From contig JAUVMT010000003.1 of NCBI GenBank assembly GCA_030600085.1, positions 1 to 35,116 of the forward strand: 35,116 nt of DNA, read 5' to 3'. Below the pieces are notes generated by a model that was not told where the DNA came from, searched no databases, and saw only the letters and a program-made list of their open reading frames with translations. How positions within the stretch are numbered: position 1 is the stretch's first letter; the number at the start of each line of letters is the position of its first letter. The position numbers were made by a program, and so were the translations under genes. The stretch comes from Gemmatimonadales bacterium. Its GTDB lineage: Bacteria; Gemmatimonadota; Gemmatimonadetes; Palauibacterales; Palauibacteraceae. Shown here piece after piece: positions 15,276 to 22,616 of this stretch.

Positions 15276-16630
15276 GCCCCGCCCCGCCAAAGGCTGGACT
15301 CGCCGAGGTTGCGACCGTGGCGATCGTCGGACGACCCAACGTCGGGAAGTCGACGTTGTTCAACCGAATCGTAGGTCGGCGAGTGGCGATCGTGGCCGAA
15401 GAGCCGGGGGTGACGCGCGACCGCCAATTCGCCACGGCCGAGTGGGGAGGCTGTTCCTTCTTGCTCGCGGACACCGGCGGCGTCACGGATGCGCCCGGGC
15501 GGGGGATCGATGCGGAAGTCCAGCAGCAGGTGCTCGCGGCCATCGATCATGCGGACGTCATCCTTTTCGTCGTCGACGGCCTGGAGAGCGTGACGCCGGT
15601 CGACCTGCACGTCGCCGACCTCCTTCGGACCTCGGGCACGCCAGTGCTGTTGGCGGTGAACAAGGTGGACGAGCCCGTCGGATCGCTCGCTCACATCGAG
15701 TTCTACGAGCTGGGGCTCGGCGAGCCCGTGCAGGTGGCGGCGCTCTCCGGCAAGCAGAGCGGCGACCTCCTCGACCGGCTGATCCGACTGCTCCCGGAGA
15801 GCAGGGCCGAGGCCGAGCAGGCCTACGATGTGAGCCTGGCGGTCATCGGCAAGCCGAACGTGGGGAAGTCCAGCTACGTGAACCGGCTTCTGGGCCAGGA
15901 TCGCGTGATCGTCGCCGAGGAGGCTGGGACGACGCGTGACGCGATCGACACGTACCTGGATCTCGAGGGCGTCCGGGTCCGTCTGGTCGATACGGCGGGC
16001 CTCCGGCGTCGCTCGCGGGTGCAAGGCGAGCTCGAGTTCTACAGTCGCCTTCGTGCGGCCCGGGCGATCGAACGCTCGGACGTCTGTCTCCTGATGGTCG
16101 ATACCCCAGCCGGCGTGACGAACCAGGATTTCCGGATCGGAGAGCAGGCGTGGGAGGCGGGATGCGGACTGGTGCTCGTGGCCAACAAGTGGGACCTGGG
16201 AGAGGATCGCGGGCCCGCCATTCACGCCCAGTTCGAGCGCGACCTTCGCGAGCGCGCGCCTTTTCTCCGCAAGCTGCCGATCATCACGACGTCGGCCTTG
16301 ACCGGTCTCCGTGTCCGAAAGGCCGCGGAGGTGGCGCTCGAGGTGCAGAAGCGACGCCAGCAGCGAATCCCGACGGCCGAAGTAAACCGGGCGCTCGCGG
16401 AGCTCGCGCGACACCTCCAGCCGCCCCAGAGCTCGCGGGGCGAAGTCAAGATCCTGTACGGCACCCAGGTGTCGTCGGCGCCGCCGTTCTTCGTGCTGTG
16501 GCTGAACCGACCCAAGGATCTGGCTACGCACTACATTAGGTACATCGAGAACGGCTTCCGTAATGCTTGGGACTTCCTCGGGACGCCGATCCGGTTCCGC
16601 CTGAAGAGACGGGAAGAGGCACGTAGGTGA
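15266..16630 (+). CDS. der: Ribosome-associated double GTPase Der (EngA)
   Basis: An essential GTPase for 50S subunit maturation, with two G domains in tandem and a KH-like C-terminus that binds rRNA. G domain 1: GRPNVGKST (22-30), GVTRD, DTGG, NKVD (132-135). G domain 2: GKPNVGKSS (195-203), GTTRD, DTAG, NKWD (about 310). The KH-like region ends in FLGTPIRFRLKRREEARR. Length (454 aa) is normal. The ATG lies inside the last codons of the DUF512 gene and the stop overlaps plsY as GTGA, so the three are probably one coupled unit. Confidence 0.97.
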   Translation: MALSPAPPKAGLAEVATVAIVGRPNVGKSTLFNRIVGRRVAIVAEEPGVTRDRQFATAEWGGCSFLLADTGGVTDAPGRGIDAEVQQQVLAAIDHADVILFVVDGLESVTPVDLHVADLLRTSGTPVLLAVNKVDEPVGSLAHIEFYELGLGEPVQVAALSGKQSGDLLDRLIRLLPESRAEAEQAYDVSLAVIGKPNVGKSSYVNRLLGQDRVIVAEEAGTTRDAIDTYLDLEGVRVRLVDTAGLRRRSRVQGELEFYSRLRAARAIERSDVCLLMVDTPAGVTNQDFRIGEQAWEAGCGLVLVANKWDLGEDRGPAIHAQFERDLRERAPFLRKLPIITTSALTGLRVRKAAEVALEVQKRRQQRIPTAEVNRALAELARHLQPPQSSRGEVKILYGTQVSSAPPFFVLWLNRPKDLATHYIRYIENGFRNAWDFLGTPIRFRLKRREEARR

Positions 16631-17277
16631 GACCCGCGCTACTTGTCATCGCCGCGTATCTGCTGGGTTCGATCCCGTTCGGTTACGCCGCCGGCCGGCT
16701 GGCGCGCATCGATCTCCGGGCTACGGGCAGCGGAAACACGGGGGCGACGAACGTCTATCGATCACTCGGGCTGTGGGGAGCGGTGCCCGTCATTCTGCTG
16801 GACGTGCTCAAGGGCTTCCTGCCCGTGTGGCTGTTTCCGATGTGGGACGGAAAGGCGTGGCCCTATCTGGCGATCGTCTACGGAATCGCGGCTGTGGCGG
16901 GACACGTCTGGTCCGTTTTCCTGCGCCTGCGCGGCGGCAAGGGGGTGGCAACGGCGGCCGGCGTCATGCTGGCATTGGCCCCGATCGCGGCGACGATCGC
17001 AATGCTCGTGTGGGTCGGTCTCGTCCTCATCACCGGGTTCGTGTCCGTCGCATCACTGATCGCCGCCACGCTGATTCCCGTTCTGGCCTACTTCGAGGAC
17101 GCGCCGATCGAGACGATTGTCTTCTCGCTGGGAATCGCGAGCTTCGTCTGGTGGACGCACCGCTCCAATCTGGTTCGCCTCGTCCATGGCGAGGAGCTCG
17201 GATTTCGAGCGGTGCGCCCATTGCGGAGGGCCGGTCGGGAGAAGCCGCGCGAGCCCCCGAAACGGGAGGAGTCGTGA
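16627..17277 (+). CDS. plsY: Acyl-phosphate:glycerol-3-phosphate acyltransferase PlsY
   Basis: An inner-membrane enzyme that acylates glycerol-3-phosphate from acyl-phosphate, the first step of phosphatidic acid synthesis. The conserved loops are visible: LLGSIPFGYAAGRL (12-25), GSGNTGATNVYRSLG (34-48) and LRGGKGVATAAG (about 101-112). Five or so hydrophobic helices alternate with these loops. The C-terminal basic tail (RRAGREKPREPPKREES) is unremarkable. It overlaps der upstream and gpsA downstream, both as GTGA. Its substrate is the product of GpsA, encoded next door. Confidence 0.96.
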   Translation: MRPALLVIAAYLLGSIPFGYAAGRLARIDLRATGSGNTGATNVYRSLGLWGAVPVILLDVLKGFLPVWLFPMWDGKAWPYLAIVYGIAAVAGHVWSVFLRLRGGKGVATAAGVMLALAPIAATIAMLVWVGLVLITGFVSVASLIAATLIPVLAYFEDAPIETIVFSLGIASFVWWTHRSNLVRLVHGEELGFRAVRPLRRAGREKPREPPKREES

Positions 17278-18281
17278 GCCGGCCGGTTTGCGTTCTCGGA
17301 GCCGGAAGCTGGGGCACGGCGCTGTCTCACGTGCTGGCCCGAAACGGAGCCAGCACAACCAGCTGGGCTCACAGCGCGGCCGTTGCCGAGGAGATCAACG
17401 GGGACCGTCGCAACACGAAGTACCTGCCAGGGGTCGAGTTGGCGCCGTTCAGAGCTACGACCGTGATCTCCGATGCGGTGGCCGATGCGGGCGTTATCGT
17501 GTGCGTGGTCCCCTCCCACCACGTGCGAGAGGTGCTGGGTCGAGCGAAGCCCGACCTGGCAGGCGAGCTGATCCTGGTGAGTGCATCCAAGGGCATCGAG
17601 GTCGGGACCGACCTGCGGATGAGCGAGCTTTTCTCGGAGGTGCTCGGCGAGGGCACGGCAGCGGATTGCGTGGTGCTATCGGGTCCGAGCTTCGCTGAAG
17701 AGCTTGTGCGGGGACTGCCGACCGCCTGCGCCGCCGCCTCCTCTTCCGAGGCGAACCGACATGAGGTTCAGCGGCTGTTTCAGAACGATCACTTCCGCAT
17801 CTACACGCTTGCCGACGTGGTGGGAACCGAGCTGGGTGGATCGCTCAAGAACGTGATCGCGCTCGCCGCGGGGATTAGCGACGGGCTCCGGTTGGGAAAC
17901 AATGCCCGAGCGGCCTTGATCACACGCGGGCTCGCCGAGATCATCAGGCTGGCGACGCGCCTCGGCGCCGAGGAGCATACTCTGGCTGGCCTCGCCGGGA
18001 TCGGGGATCTTGTCCTGACATGCACCGGCGATCTGAGCCGCAACCGCACGCTGGGCCTGGCAATCGGGGCGGGGCGCTCACTGGACGAGGTGCTGGCGGG
18101 GATGCACAACGTGGTCGAGGGAATCCGAACCACGAGGGCGGCGGTTGAGCTCGCCGGCCGTTATGAAGTGGAGATGCCGATCGCGAGCGCTGTTTACTCG
18201 ATACTATACGAGGGTGTCGCGCCCGCTCAGGCGTTGACGAACCTGATGGCACGGGATCCGAAACCCGAACGCTGGAGCTGA
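17274..18281 (+). CDS. gpsA: Glycerol-3-phosphate dehydrogenase [NAD(P)+] GpsA
   Basis: Cytosolic enzyme reducing dihydroxyacetone phosphate to sn-glycerol-3-phosphate, the backbone for PlsY. The NAD(P)-binding motif VLGAGSWGTA begins at residue 7. Other hallmarks are SASKGIE, LSGPSFAEE, GGSLKNVIALAAGISDGL (catalytic Lys) and GIGDLVLTCTGDLSRNRTLG. The ORF track extends the protein 167 residues into plsY in another frame. The GTG at 17274 has GGAGGAG close upstream, overlaps the plsY stop, and gives the normal 335 aa. Confidence 0.97.
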   Translation: MSRPVCVLGAGSWGTALSHVLARNGASTTSWAHSAAVAEEINGDRRNTKYLPGVELAPFRATTVISDAVADAGVIVCVVPSHHVREVLGRAKPDLAGELILVSASKGIEVGTDLRMSELFSEVLGEGTAADCVVLSGPSFAEELVRGLPTACAAASSSEANRHEVQRLFQNDHFRIYTLADVVGTELGGSLKNVIALAAGISDGLRLGNNARAALITRGLAEIIRLATRLGAEEHTLAGLAGIGDLVLTCTGDLSRNRTLGLAIGAGRSLDEVLAGMHNVVEGIRTTRAAVELAGRYEVEMPIASAVYSILYEGVAPAQALTNLMARDPKPERWS

Positions 18282-18286
18282 GCACG

Positions 18287-18640
18287 TTGAACGACCGAAT
18301 CGCAGCCAAGGAGTACTACTCGATCGGCGAGGTGTGTGGGATCACCGATCTCAAGCCGCACGTCCTGCGTTACTGGGAGAGCCAGTTCCCGGTGCTTAAG
18401 CCGACAAAGAACGCGGCCGGAAACCGCGTGTACCGGCGCCGGGAGATCAAGCTCATCCAGCTCCTTCGGCATCTCCTCTACCGCGAGAAGTACACGATCG
18501 ATGGAGCCCGTCAGAAGCTGGATCAACTGCGGAAGCAGGGCAAGTTGGCGAAAGCCTCTCGACTTGCCATGGACGCGGAGATGGTGCGTGATGTGCGCCG
18601 AGAAGTGGATTCACTGGTCGAGGTGCTCGGCTCGGTTTGA
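18287..18640 (+). CDS. MerR-family DNA-binding protein lacking an effector domain
   Basis: A 117-aa winged-helix protein. The MerR domain covers about residues 9-75 (YYSIGEVCGITDLKPHVLRYWESQFPVLKP, then NRVYRRREIKLIQLLRHLLYREKYTIDGARQKL). A short helical dimerisation region follows. No metal- or drug-binding C-terminus is present. Similar regulators with HVLRFWESKFP sit beside housekeeping genes in Alphaproteobacteria. The start is TTG with GGAG about 9 nt upstream; no ATG or GTG lies before the HTH. It overlaps surE as TTGA. Target genes are unknown. Confidence 0.85.
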   Translation: MNDRIAAKEYYSIGEVCGITDLKPHVLRYWESQFPVLKPTKNAAGNRVYRRREIKLIQLLRHLLYREKYTIDGARQKLDQLRKQGKLAKASRLAMDAEMVRDVRREVDSLVEVLGSV

Positions 18641-19449
18641 TCTCGCACCAGACATCCCCGCCGGAAGGCGCCCGTGACGAGGACGCGCGCCCCCTGTTCC
18701 TCTGCACGAACGACGACGGGATCCATGCGTTCGGGCTTGAGCTTCTCATCCAGGCTGCAGGGAAGCTGGGCGAGGTCTTCGTGGTGGCCCCCGACCGTCA
18801 GAGAAGCGCTTCGAGTCAGTCGCTGACGCTGCGCAGCCGCATAACGAAGACAGAGGAGTCCGCCGGTCGGCTCGCGCTGAGCGGCACTCCGACCGATTGC
18901 GTCCTCATCGCCGTCGAGAAGTTGTGCGAGCAGCTATACGAGCGTCCGCCGAAGTTCGTTCTCTCCGGCGTGAATCACGGCCCCAACATGGGCGAAGACG
19001 TTCTCTACTCCGGCACCGTGGCGGCCGCGATAGAGGGCACGATCCTCGGCGTTCCGTCGATCGCCGTCTCCTTCATGGGTCAGGATGACGACCGTTTGGC
19101 CGGCTACGCCGACTTGCTGGAACGCCTCCTGCGGGGTCTCGTCACGAGAGATGACTTTCCCGAGGAGACGCTGTTGAACATCAACCTGCCCGACCTGCCG
19201 GCGAGCGAGGTTCGAGGGTCCCGCGTGACGGTTCTCGATAGTCGCCAGTACGTGGGTTCGGTCAACCGGCTCGATCCGGCCGGCCGTGACGAGTTTTGGA
19301 TCGGGGATGGCACGCCGGACTGGAAGGGGCGCGCCGATTCGGATTTCAGTGCCGTGGATGCGGGGTACGTATCGATCACGCCGCTGCACCTCGATCTCAC
19401 GAACTTTCGGCTCATCGAAAAGGTGAGGAATTGGCCGCTCGAGCTCTGA
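18637..19449 (+). CDS. surE: 5'/3'-nucleotidase SurE
   Basis: A metal-dependent phosphatase acting on nucleoside 5'- and 3'-monophosphates, linked to stationary-phase survival. Metal ligands are visible: the Asp pair in CTNDDGIHA (D26, D27), a Ser in DRQRSASSQS, and Asn in LSGVNHGPNMG (N113). SGTPTDCV and YSGTVAAAIEG complete the family pattern. Length of 270 aa is slightly above average because of about 17 extra N-terminal residues. The start is TTG, overlapping the MerR-like stop as TTGA; no better in-frame start is seen. surE and pcm are also neighbours in E. coli, so the pair is conserved. Confidence 0.94.
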   Translation: MISHQTSPPEGARDEDARPLFLCTNDDGIHAFGLELLIQAAGKLGEVFVVAPDRQRSASSQSLTLRSRITKTEESAGRLALSGTPTDCVLIAVEKLCEQLYERPPKFVLSGVNHGPNMGEDVLYSGTVAAAIEGTILGVPSIAVSFMGQDDDRLAGYADLLERLLRGLVTRDDFPEETLLNINLPDLPASEVRGSRVTVLDSRQYVGSVNRLDPAGRDEFWIGDGTPDWKGRADSDFSAVDAGYVSITPLHLDLTNFRLIEKVRNWPLEL

Positions 19450-20081
19450 CCGGCGCCTATCAGAGGGATCGGCACCGCCTCGTCGAGCGATTGCAGGCAT
19501 CCGGCATCGAAGATCTGGCGATCCTGCACGCCTTCGCGTCGGTTCCTCGCCACCGTTTCGTGCCGGAGGCGGTCCGCCAGCGGGCCTACGACAACGCCGC
19601 CTTGCCCATCGGCTACGGACAGACGATCTCCCGGCCAGGAGTGCACGCACTGCATCTTGCGTTCTGCGAGCTCGGTGGCGACGAGCGCGTGCTCGAGATC
19701 GGTACCGGATCCGGCTTCCAGACCGCGCTGCTGTCATTGCTTGCGGGCGAAGTGTACAGCATTGAGCGGGTTCCTGAGCTGGCGGAATCCGCTCGGCAGG
19801 CGCTGCAGGAATCGGGCGTGGATGGCGTGCACCTGGCGATCGGAGATGGAAGCGCCGGCTGGCCGGAGGCCGCGCCCTTCGACGTCATCCTGATTGGGGC
19901 GGCCACTCCCGAGCCTCCCGCCCGTCTATACGGGCAGCTGGCGCCCGGCGGTCGACTCCTGGTGCCGGTCGGTGATCCCGCGCATCAGGAGCTGGTTCGG
20001 GTCCGGGCCCGGGGGGGATCTTTCGACGTGGAGACGATCGATCGCGCGCGCTTCGTGCCGCTCATCGCCGAGTGCAGCTGA
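19431..20081 (+). CDS. pcm: Protein-L-isoaspartate O-methyltransferase
   Basis: A SAM enzyme that methylates isoaspartyl residues in aged proteins to start their repair. Family signatures: VPRHRFVPEA (38-47), AYDNAALPIGYGQTISRP (52-69), motif I LEIGTGSGFQTA (88-99), and GGRLLVPVG near the C-terminus. The ORF track begins at 19296 inside surE with unrelated sequence. The in-frame TTG at 19431 gives 216 aa, the usual size, with AGGTGAGG just upstream; the overlap with surE would be 19 nt. The stop shares a base with the next ATG (TGATG). Confidence 0.93.
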   Translation: MAARALTGAYQRDRHRLVERLQASGIEDLAILHAFASVPRHRFVPEAVRQRAYDNAALPIGYGQTISRPGVHALHLAFCELGGDERVLEIGTGSGFQTALLSLLAGEVYSIERVPELAESARQALQESGVDGVHLAIGDGSAGWPEAAPFDVILIGAATPEPPARLYGQLAPGGRLLVPVGDPAHQELVRVRARGGSFDVETIDRARFVPLIAECS

Positions 20082-20722
20082 TGCCCGCCGTGGGTTCGAG
20101 TGCTGGGGCAGGGGAGGCGAGGGGCAAGCCTGGCCCCTTTCGTAGGCTCTATCATTGGGTGCTGGATTGGGCCCACCGTCCCGGCGGCCCCATAGCGCTG
20201 TTCGGCATTGCGGCCGCCGAGTCATTCATCTTCCCGATTCCGCCCGACGTGCTGCTGATTCCGCTTTGTCTCGGAAACCCTCGGCGGGCGCTACGGTTCG
20301 CGGCTTTGTGCACGGTGGGGTCGGTGCTCGGTGCCATGCTGGGCTACCTCATCGGCCTCGGGCTTTACGAGAGCGTCGGACGGCCGATCATGGAGTTGTA
20401 CGGGTACGCCGACGAGTATGCGGCGATCGGCCGGGCCTACCGACAGAACCTGGTCCTCGCGCTGGGTACCGCGGGCTTCACGCCGATTCCGTTCAAGGTG
20501 TTCACCATCGCGGCCGGTGGCTTCCAGGTGCCGTTTCTCCCGTTCGTGGCCGTCACGGCGGTGAGCAGGGGGATGCGCTTCTTTCTCGTGGCCGGCCTGA
20601 TTCGGGCCTTCGGCGAGCCGATTCGGGAGTTCATCGAGCGGTACTTCAATCTCCTCACGCTGGTCTTCACGGTGCTCCTGATTGGTGGCTTCGTGGTTCT
20701 CGGAGTCCTCTCCGCGCGTTGA
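20081..20722 (+). CDS. YqaA-type DedA-family (SNARE-associated/VTT) membrane protein
   Basis: A 213-aa polytopic membrane protein. The DedA/VTT core is visible as ALFGIAAAESFIFPIPPDVLLIPLCL and, after two helices, GTAGFTPIPFKVFTIAAGG, the re-entrant loop with its conserved prolines. Two or three hydrophobic helices follow. DedA relatives are proposed lipid scramblases or flippases, some for undecaprenyl phosphate; the YqaA branch is less studied. The ATG at 20081 forms TGATG with the pcm stop; the track's GTG at 20072 is the alternative. It ends inside the -35 box of the apt promoter. Confidence 0.87.
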   Translation: MPAVGSSAGAGEARGKPGPFRRLYHWVLDWAHRPGGPIALFGIAAAESFIFPIPPDVLLIPLCLGNPRRALRFAALCTVGSVLGAMLGYLIGLGLYESVGRPIMELYGYADEYAAIGRAYRQNLVLALGTAGFTPIPFKVFTIAAGGFQVPFLPFVAVTAVSRGMRFFLVAGLIRAFGEPIREFIERYFNLLTLVFTVLLIGGFVVLGVLSAR

Positions 20723-20748
20723 CGCTTCCTTCCTTCGGCCGGTAGCTT
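20719..20748 (+). promoter_or_regulatory. Promoter of apt, probably leaderless
   Basis: TTGACG (20719-20724) and TAGCTT (20743-20748) are 18 nt apart. The -35 overlaps the stop of the preceding gene. Transcription would start near 20755, only about 3 nt before the apt ATG at 20758, and no Shine-Dalgarno is visible, so the mRNA should be leaderless or nearly so. Confidence 0.6.
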
Positions 20749-20757
20749 CCTGAGCCT

Positions 20758-21360
20758 ATGAACCAGAGTGAGACGGCCGGCGACCCGCCGGCAGGGGCCG
20801 AAGAGGCCGAAGCGGCGTTCACGCCCGCGCGGGCGGAGGAGGTCGCAGAACGCGTCAGGCAGCGGCTGCGCGACTATCCGGATTTCCCGCGGCCGGGAAT
20901 TCTCTTCCGGGACGTGATGCCCCTGTTCCAGGATCACGTTCTGTTCTCCGACGTGATCGATGTCCTCGCGGATCATGCCAGCGCGGTCCGCGCGGAGAAG
21001 ATCGCCGGCATAGAGGCTCGCGGCTTTCTATTCGGGGTTCCCGTCGGTCTGCGGCTAGGCGTCCCGTTCATCGCCGTGCGGAAGAAGGGCAGGCTGCCGG
21101 GTGAGACGATCGCCGCCGAATACGCGCTCGAGTACGGCAGCTCCCATCTGGAGCTCCAGGCCGATGCGATCAGGCCCGGCGAGCGTGTTCTGATCATCGA
21201 CGACCTCCTGGCGACGGGCGGAACGGCAGCGGCCACCGCTTCGCTCATCGAAGAGCTCGGCGGCACCGTGGCTGCGCTCCAGGTTCTCGTCGAGCTGGCA
21301 GCTCTCCCCGGAAGAGAAGCGATGAACTCGTACAACATATTTGCGTTACTTACCTTATAA
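20758..21360 (+). CDS. apt: Adenine phosphoribosyltransferase
   Basis: A purine-salvage enzyme making AMP from adenine and PRPP. The PRPP-binding motif VLIIDDLLATGGTAAA (144-159) is intact, as are DYPDFPRPGILFRDVMPLF (39-57), IEARGFLFG (85-93) and the flexible-loop KKGRLPGET (109-117). At 200 aa it is about 20-25 residues longer than usual because of an acidic N-terminal extension (ETAGDPPAGAEEAEAAF). The last codons are AT-rich (AAC ATA TTT ... TTA CTT ACC TTA TAA), unlike the rest of the gene, although the amino acids match the normal apt C-terminus. Confidence 0.95.
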   Translation: MNQSETAGDPPAGAEEAEAAFTPARAEEVAERVRQRLRDYPDFPRPGILFRDVMPLFQDHVLFSDVIDVLADHASAVRAEKIAGIEARGFLFGVPVGLRLGVPFIAVRKKGRLPGETIAAEYALEYGSSHLELQADAIRPGERVLIIDDLLATGGTAAATASLIEELGGTVAALQVLVELAALPGREAMNSYNIFALLTL

Positions 21361-21370
21361 TCAGTTATCT
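21341..21370 (+). promoter_or_regulatory. AT-rich candidate promoter for the YfgM-like gene
   Basis: An exact TATAAT lies at 21356-21361, across the apt stop codon, in a 61-nt stretch that is about 33% GC by hand count. No convincing -35 sits 16-18 nt before it. An alternative pair is TTGCGT (21341-21346) with TTATCT (21365-21370), 18 nt apart. The base composition supports a promoter here, but the exact boxes are unsure. Confidence 0.4.
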
Positions 21371-21394
21371 AACCCTGATAGAGAAGTAGGATAG

Positions 21395-22222
21395 ATGCCC
21401 GGAGCCCTAGCCAAGAAGAAGCGGAAGGACGAGCTCTCCCAGGAGGACCGATTCCTCCAGTCCATCGAAGAGGTAAGCGCGTGGATGAAGGCCCATACGC
21501 GTGCCGTCCTCATGATCTCGGTCGGCCTCGTACTCTTCGTGGGCGGCGTCCTGTATTACCGGAGCTATCGCGAGAGCCTGCGCACGCGAGCGGCGATAGA
21601 GCTGAACCAGCTTCGCGCGACGCTTACGGTCGCTGACGCCGTCCCACGATTGACCGGTTTCGTGGCGCGATTCGACGGGACCCCCGCCGCGACGGAGGGT
21701 CGCTTGCTCCTCGCCAAGATCCAGCTACAAAGCGGACAGCCCCAAGCGGCGCTCAGTATCCTCGGTCCGATCACCTCAGAACCCGTGGATGTCCCGAGTG
21801 GCTACGCCGTCAAGCTCCTTCTCGCCGAAGCGTACAAGAGCGCCGGGGAGTACGAGCGGTCCCTCGACGAGCTGGACGCGATTATCGGCGGCGCCTACGT
21901 GCCCTATCAGCGGCACCGCGCGCTGGCAGAGCGGGGAAGGCTGCTTGCGGCCCTCGGCCGCCTCGAGGAGGCTGCGGTGGCCTACCAGCGCCTCGTGGAC
22001 GACGACAGCGCCACGGATGACCTCTATCGGGTGCGTCTCGGCGAGATCCAGGCCATGATCGCATCGGGCGCGACGCCTCAGCCGACGACGTTCTCGGCGC
22101 CAGCGTCAGCTCCTCCCGAGGAGGGCGTTGGGTCTCTAATGCCGGGAGCGGATGGCGTCGATACGGTATCCACCCCCGACTCCGTGGCCACCGACTCGGC
22201 GCCGGCTGGAGGCTCCGGCTAG
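21395..22222 (+). CDS. TPR membrane protein, YfgM-like
   Basis: A 275-aa protein with a charged cytoplasmic N-terminus (KKKRKDELSQEDRFLQSIEEV), one membrane helix at about 36-55 (RAVLMISVGLVLFVGGVLYY) and a periplasmic part with TPR-like repeats (LLLAKIQLQSGQPQAALSIL; LLLAEAYKSAGEYERSLDELDAII; RGRLLAALGRLEEAAVAYQRLVDD). The last 50 residues are Pro/Ser/Asp-rich and disordered. This layout matches YfgM/TPR_21 proteins, which assist the SecYEG-PpiD periplasmic chaperone system in E. coli. Assignment is by architecture; der/bamB, its E. coli neighbours, are not adjacent. AGGA lies 5 nt before the ATG. Confidence 0.75.
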   Translation: MPGALAKKKRKDELSQEDRFLQSIEEVSAWMKAHTRAVLMISVGLVLFVGGVLYYRSYRESLRTRAAIELNQLRATLTVADAVPRLTGFVARFDGTPAATEGRLLLAKIQLQSGQPQAALSILGPITSEPVDVPSGYAVKLLLAEAYKSAGEYERSLDELDAIIGGAYVPYQRHRALAERGRLLAALGRLEEAAVAYQRLVDDDSATDDLYRVRLGEIQAMIASGATPQPTTFSAPASAPPEEGVGSLMPGADGVDTVSTPDSVATDSAPAGGSG

Positions 22223-22420
22223 CGCGGGCCCAGCGATCCGGTCCGACCTGCAACGACCATCCCCGATCCCTTCGACGCCTTTTCACGCCTCTCTGCGCTC
22301 CCAGGGCCTCCGGGTCCGCCCCTAGGCCCCTAGCCCTCGGGGATCTCGGTTTCGCCGTCCTAACGCCTTCTGAGGGCTTTCTTCCTGTCTCGCGCCTGCC
22401 CTCGAGCCTTCCTTTCAAAA
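22223..22420 (+). terminator. C-rich, A-poor tract, possible Rho-dependent terminator of the plus block
   Basis: Hand counts for 22261-22440 give about 42% C, 24% G, 26% T and 8% A on the plus strand, against balanced C and G in the genes. A long C-over-G excess without structure is the known signature of Rho loading sites. It lies directly after the last plus-strand gene. No ORF is supported in it. Confidence 0.4.
22365..22383 (+). terminator. Weak intrinsic terminator candidate, plus strand
   Basis: GCCTT-CTG-AGGGC can form a 5-bp stem (one G-U pair) with a 3-nt loop, followed by TTTCTT. The stem is short, so this may only assist Rho-dependent termination. Confidence 0.3.
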
Positions 22421-22462
22421 GCGGCGCCCGTTCGGTCTTGCATCCCCGTTGGCGAACGGCGC
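22417..22462 (-). terminator. Intrinsic terminator candidate for the minus-strand glycan operon
   Basis: GCGCCCGTTCG (22424-22434) pairs with CGAACGGCGC (22453-22462), a 10-bp stem with one bulged base and an 18-nt loop. On the minus strand the hairpin is followed by CGC and then TTTT (22420-22417). It lies about 155 nt beyond the last minus-strand gene. The loop is large and the U-tract short, so efficiency is uncertain. Confidence 0.45.
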
Positions 22463-22477
22463 ATAATGTACATTATG
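22462..22477. promoter_or_regulatory. Perfect 16-bp AT-rich palindrome, orphan operator candidate
   Basis: CATAATGT is followed at once by ACATTATG. It stands out from its GC-rich surroundings and looks like a dimeric-repressor operator, such as those in front of toxin-antitoxin operons. TTGGCG at 22450-22455 could be a -35 box. No recognisable gene follows on either strand; the only short ATG ORF (22520-22642, 40 aa, ending inside the next gene) has no family likeness. Confidence 0.55.
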
Positions 22478-22616
22478 TAAACTAGCGGTAGGCGACGGTC
22501 CCCAACGGTCCGTCCCTTGATGGAAGGTCACATTCCCTTCTCCGGCCTTCTCCGATGCTTCTCACGTCACCTGAGTCGACTCGAGCTAGCTGGTAGTGCG
22601 CGTTGTGAGTTAGAGC

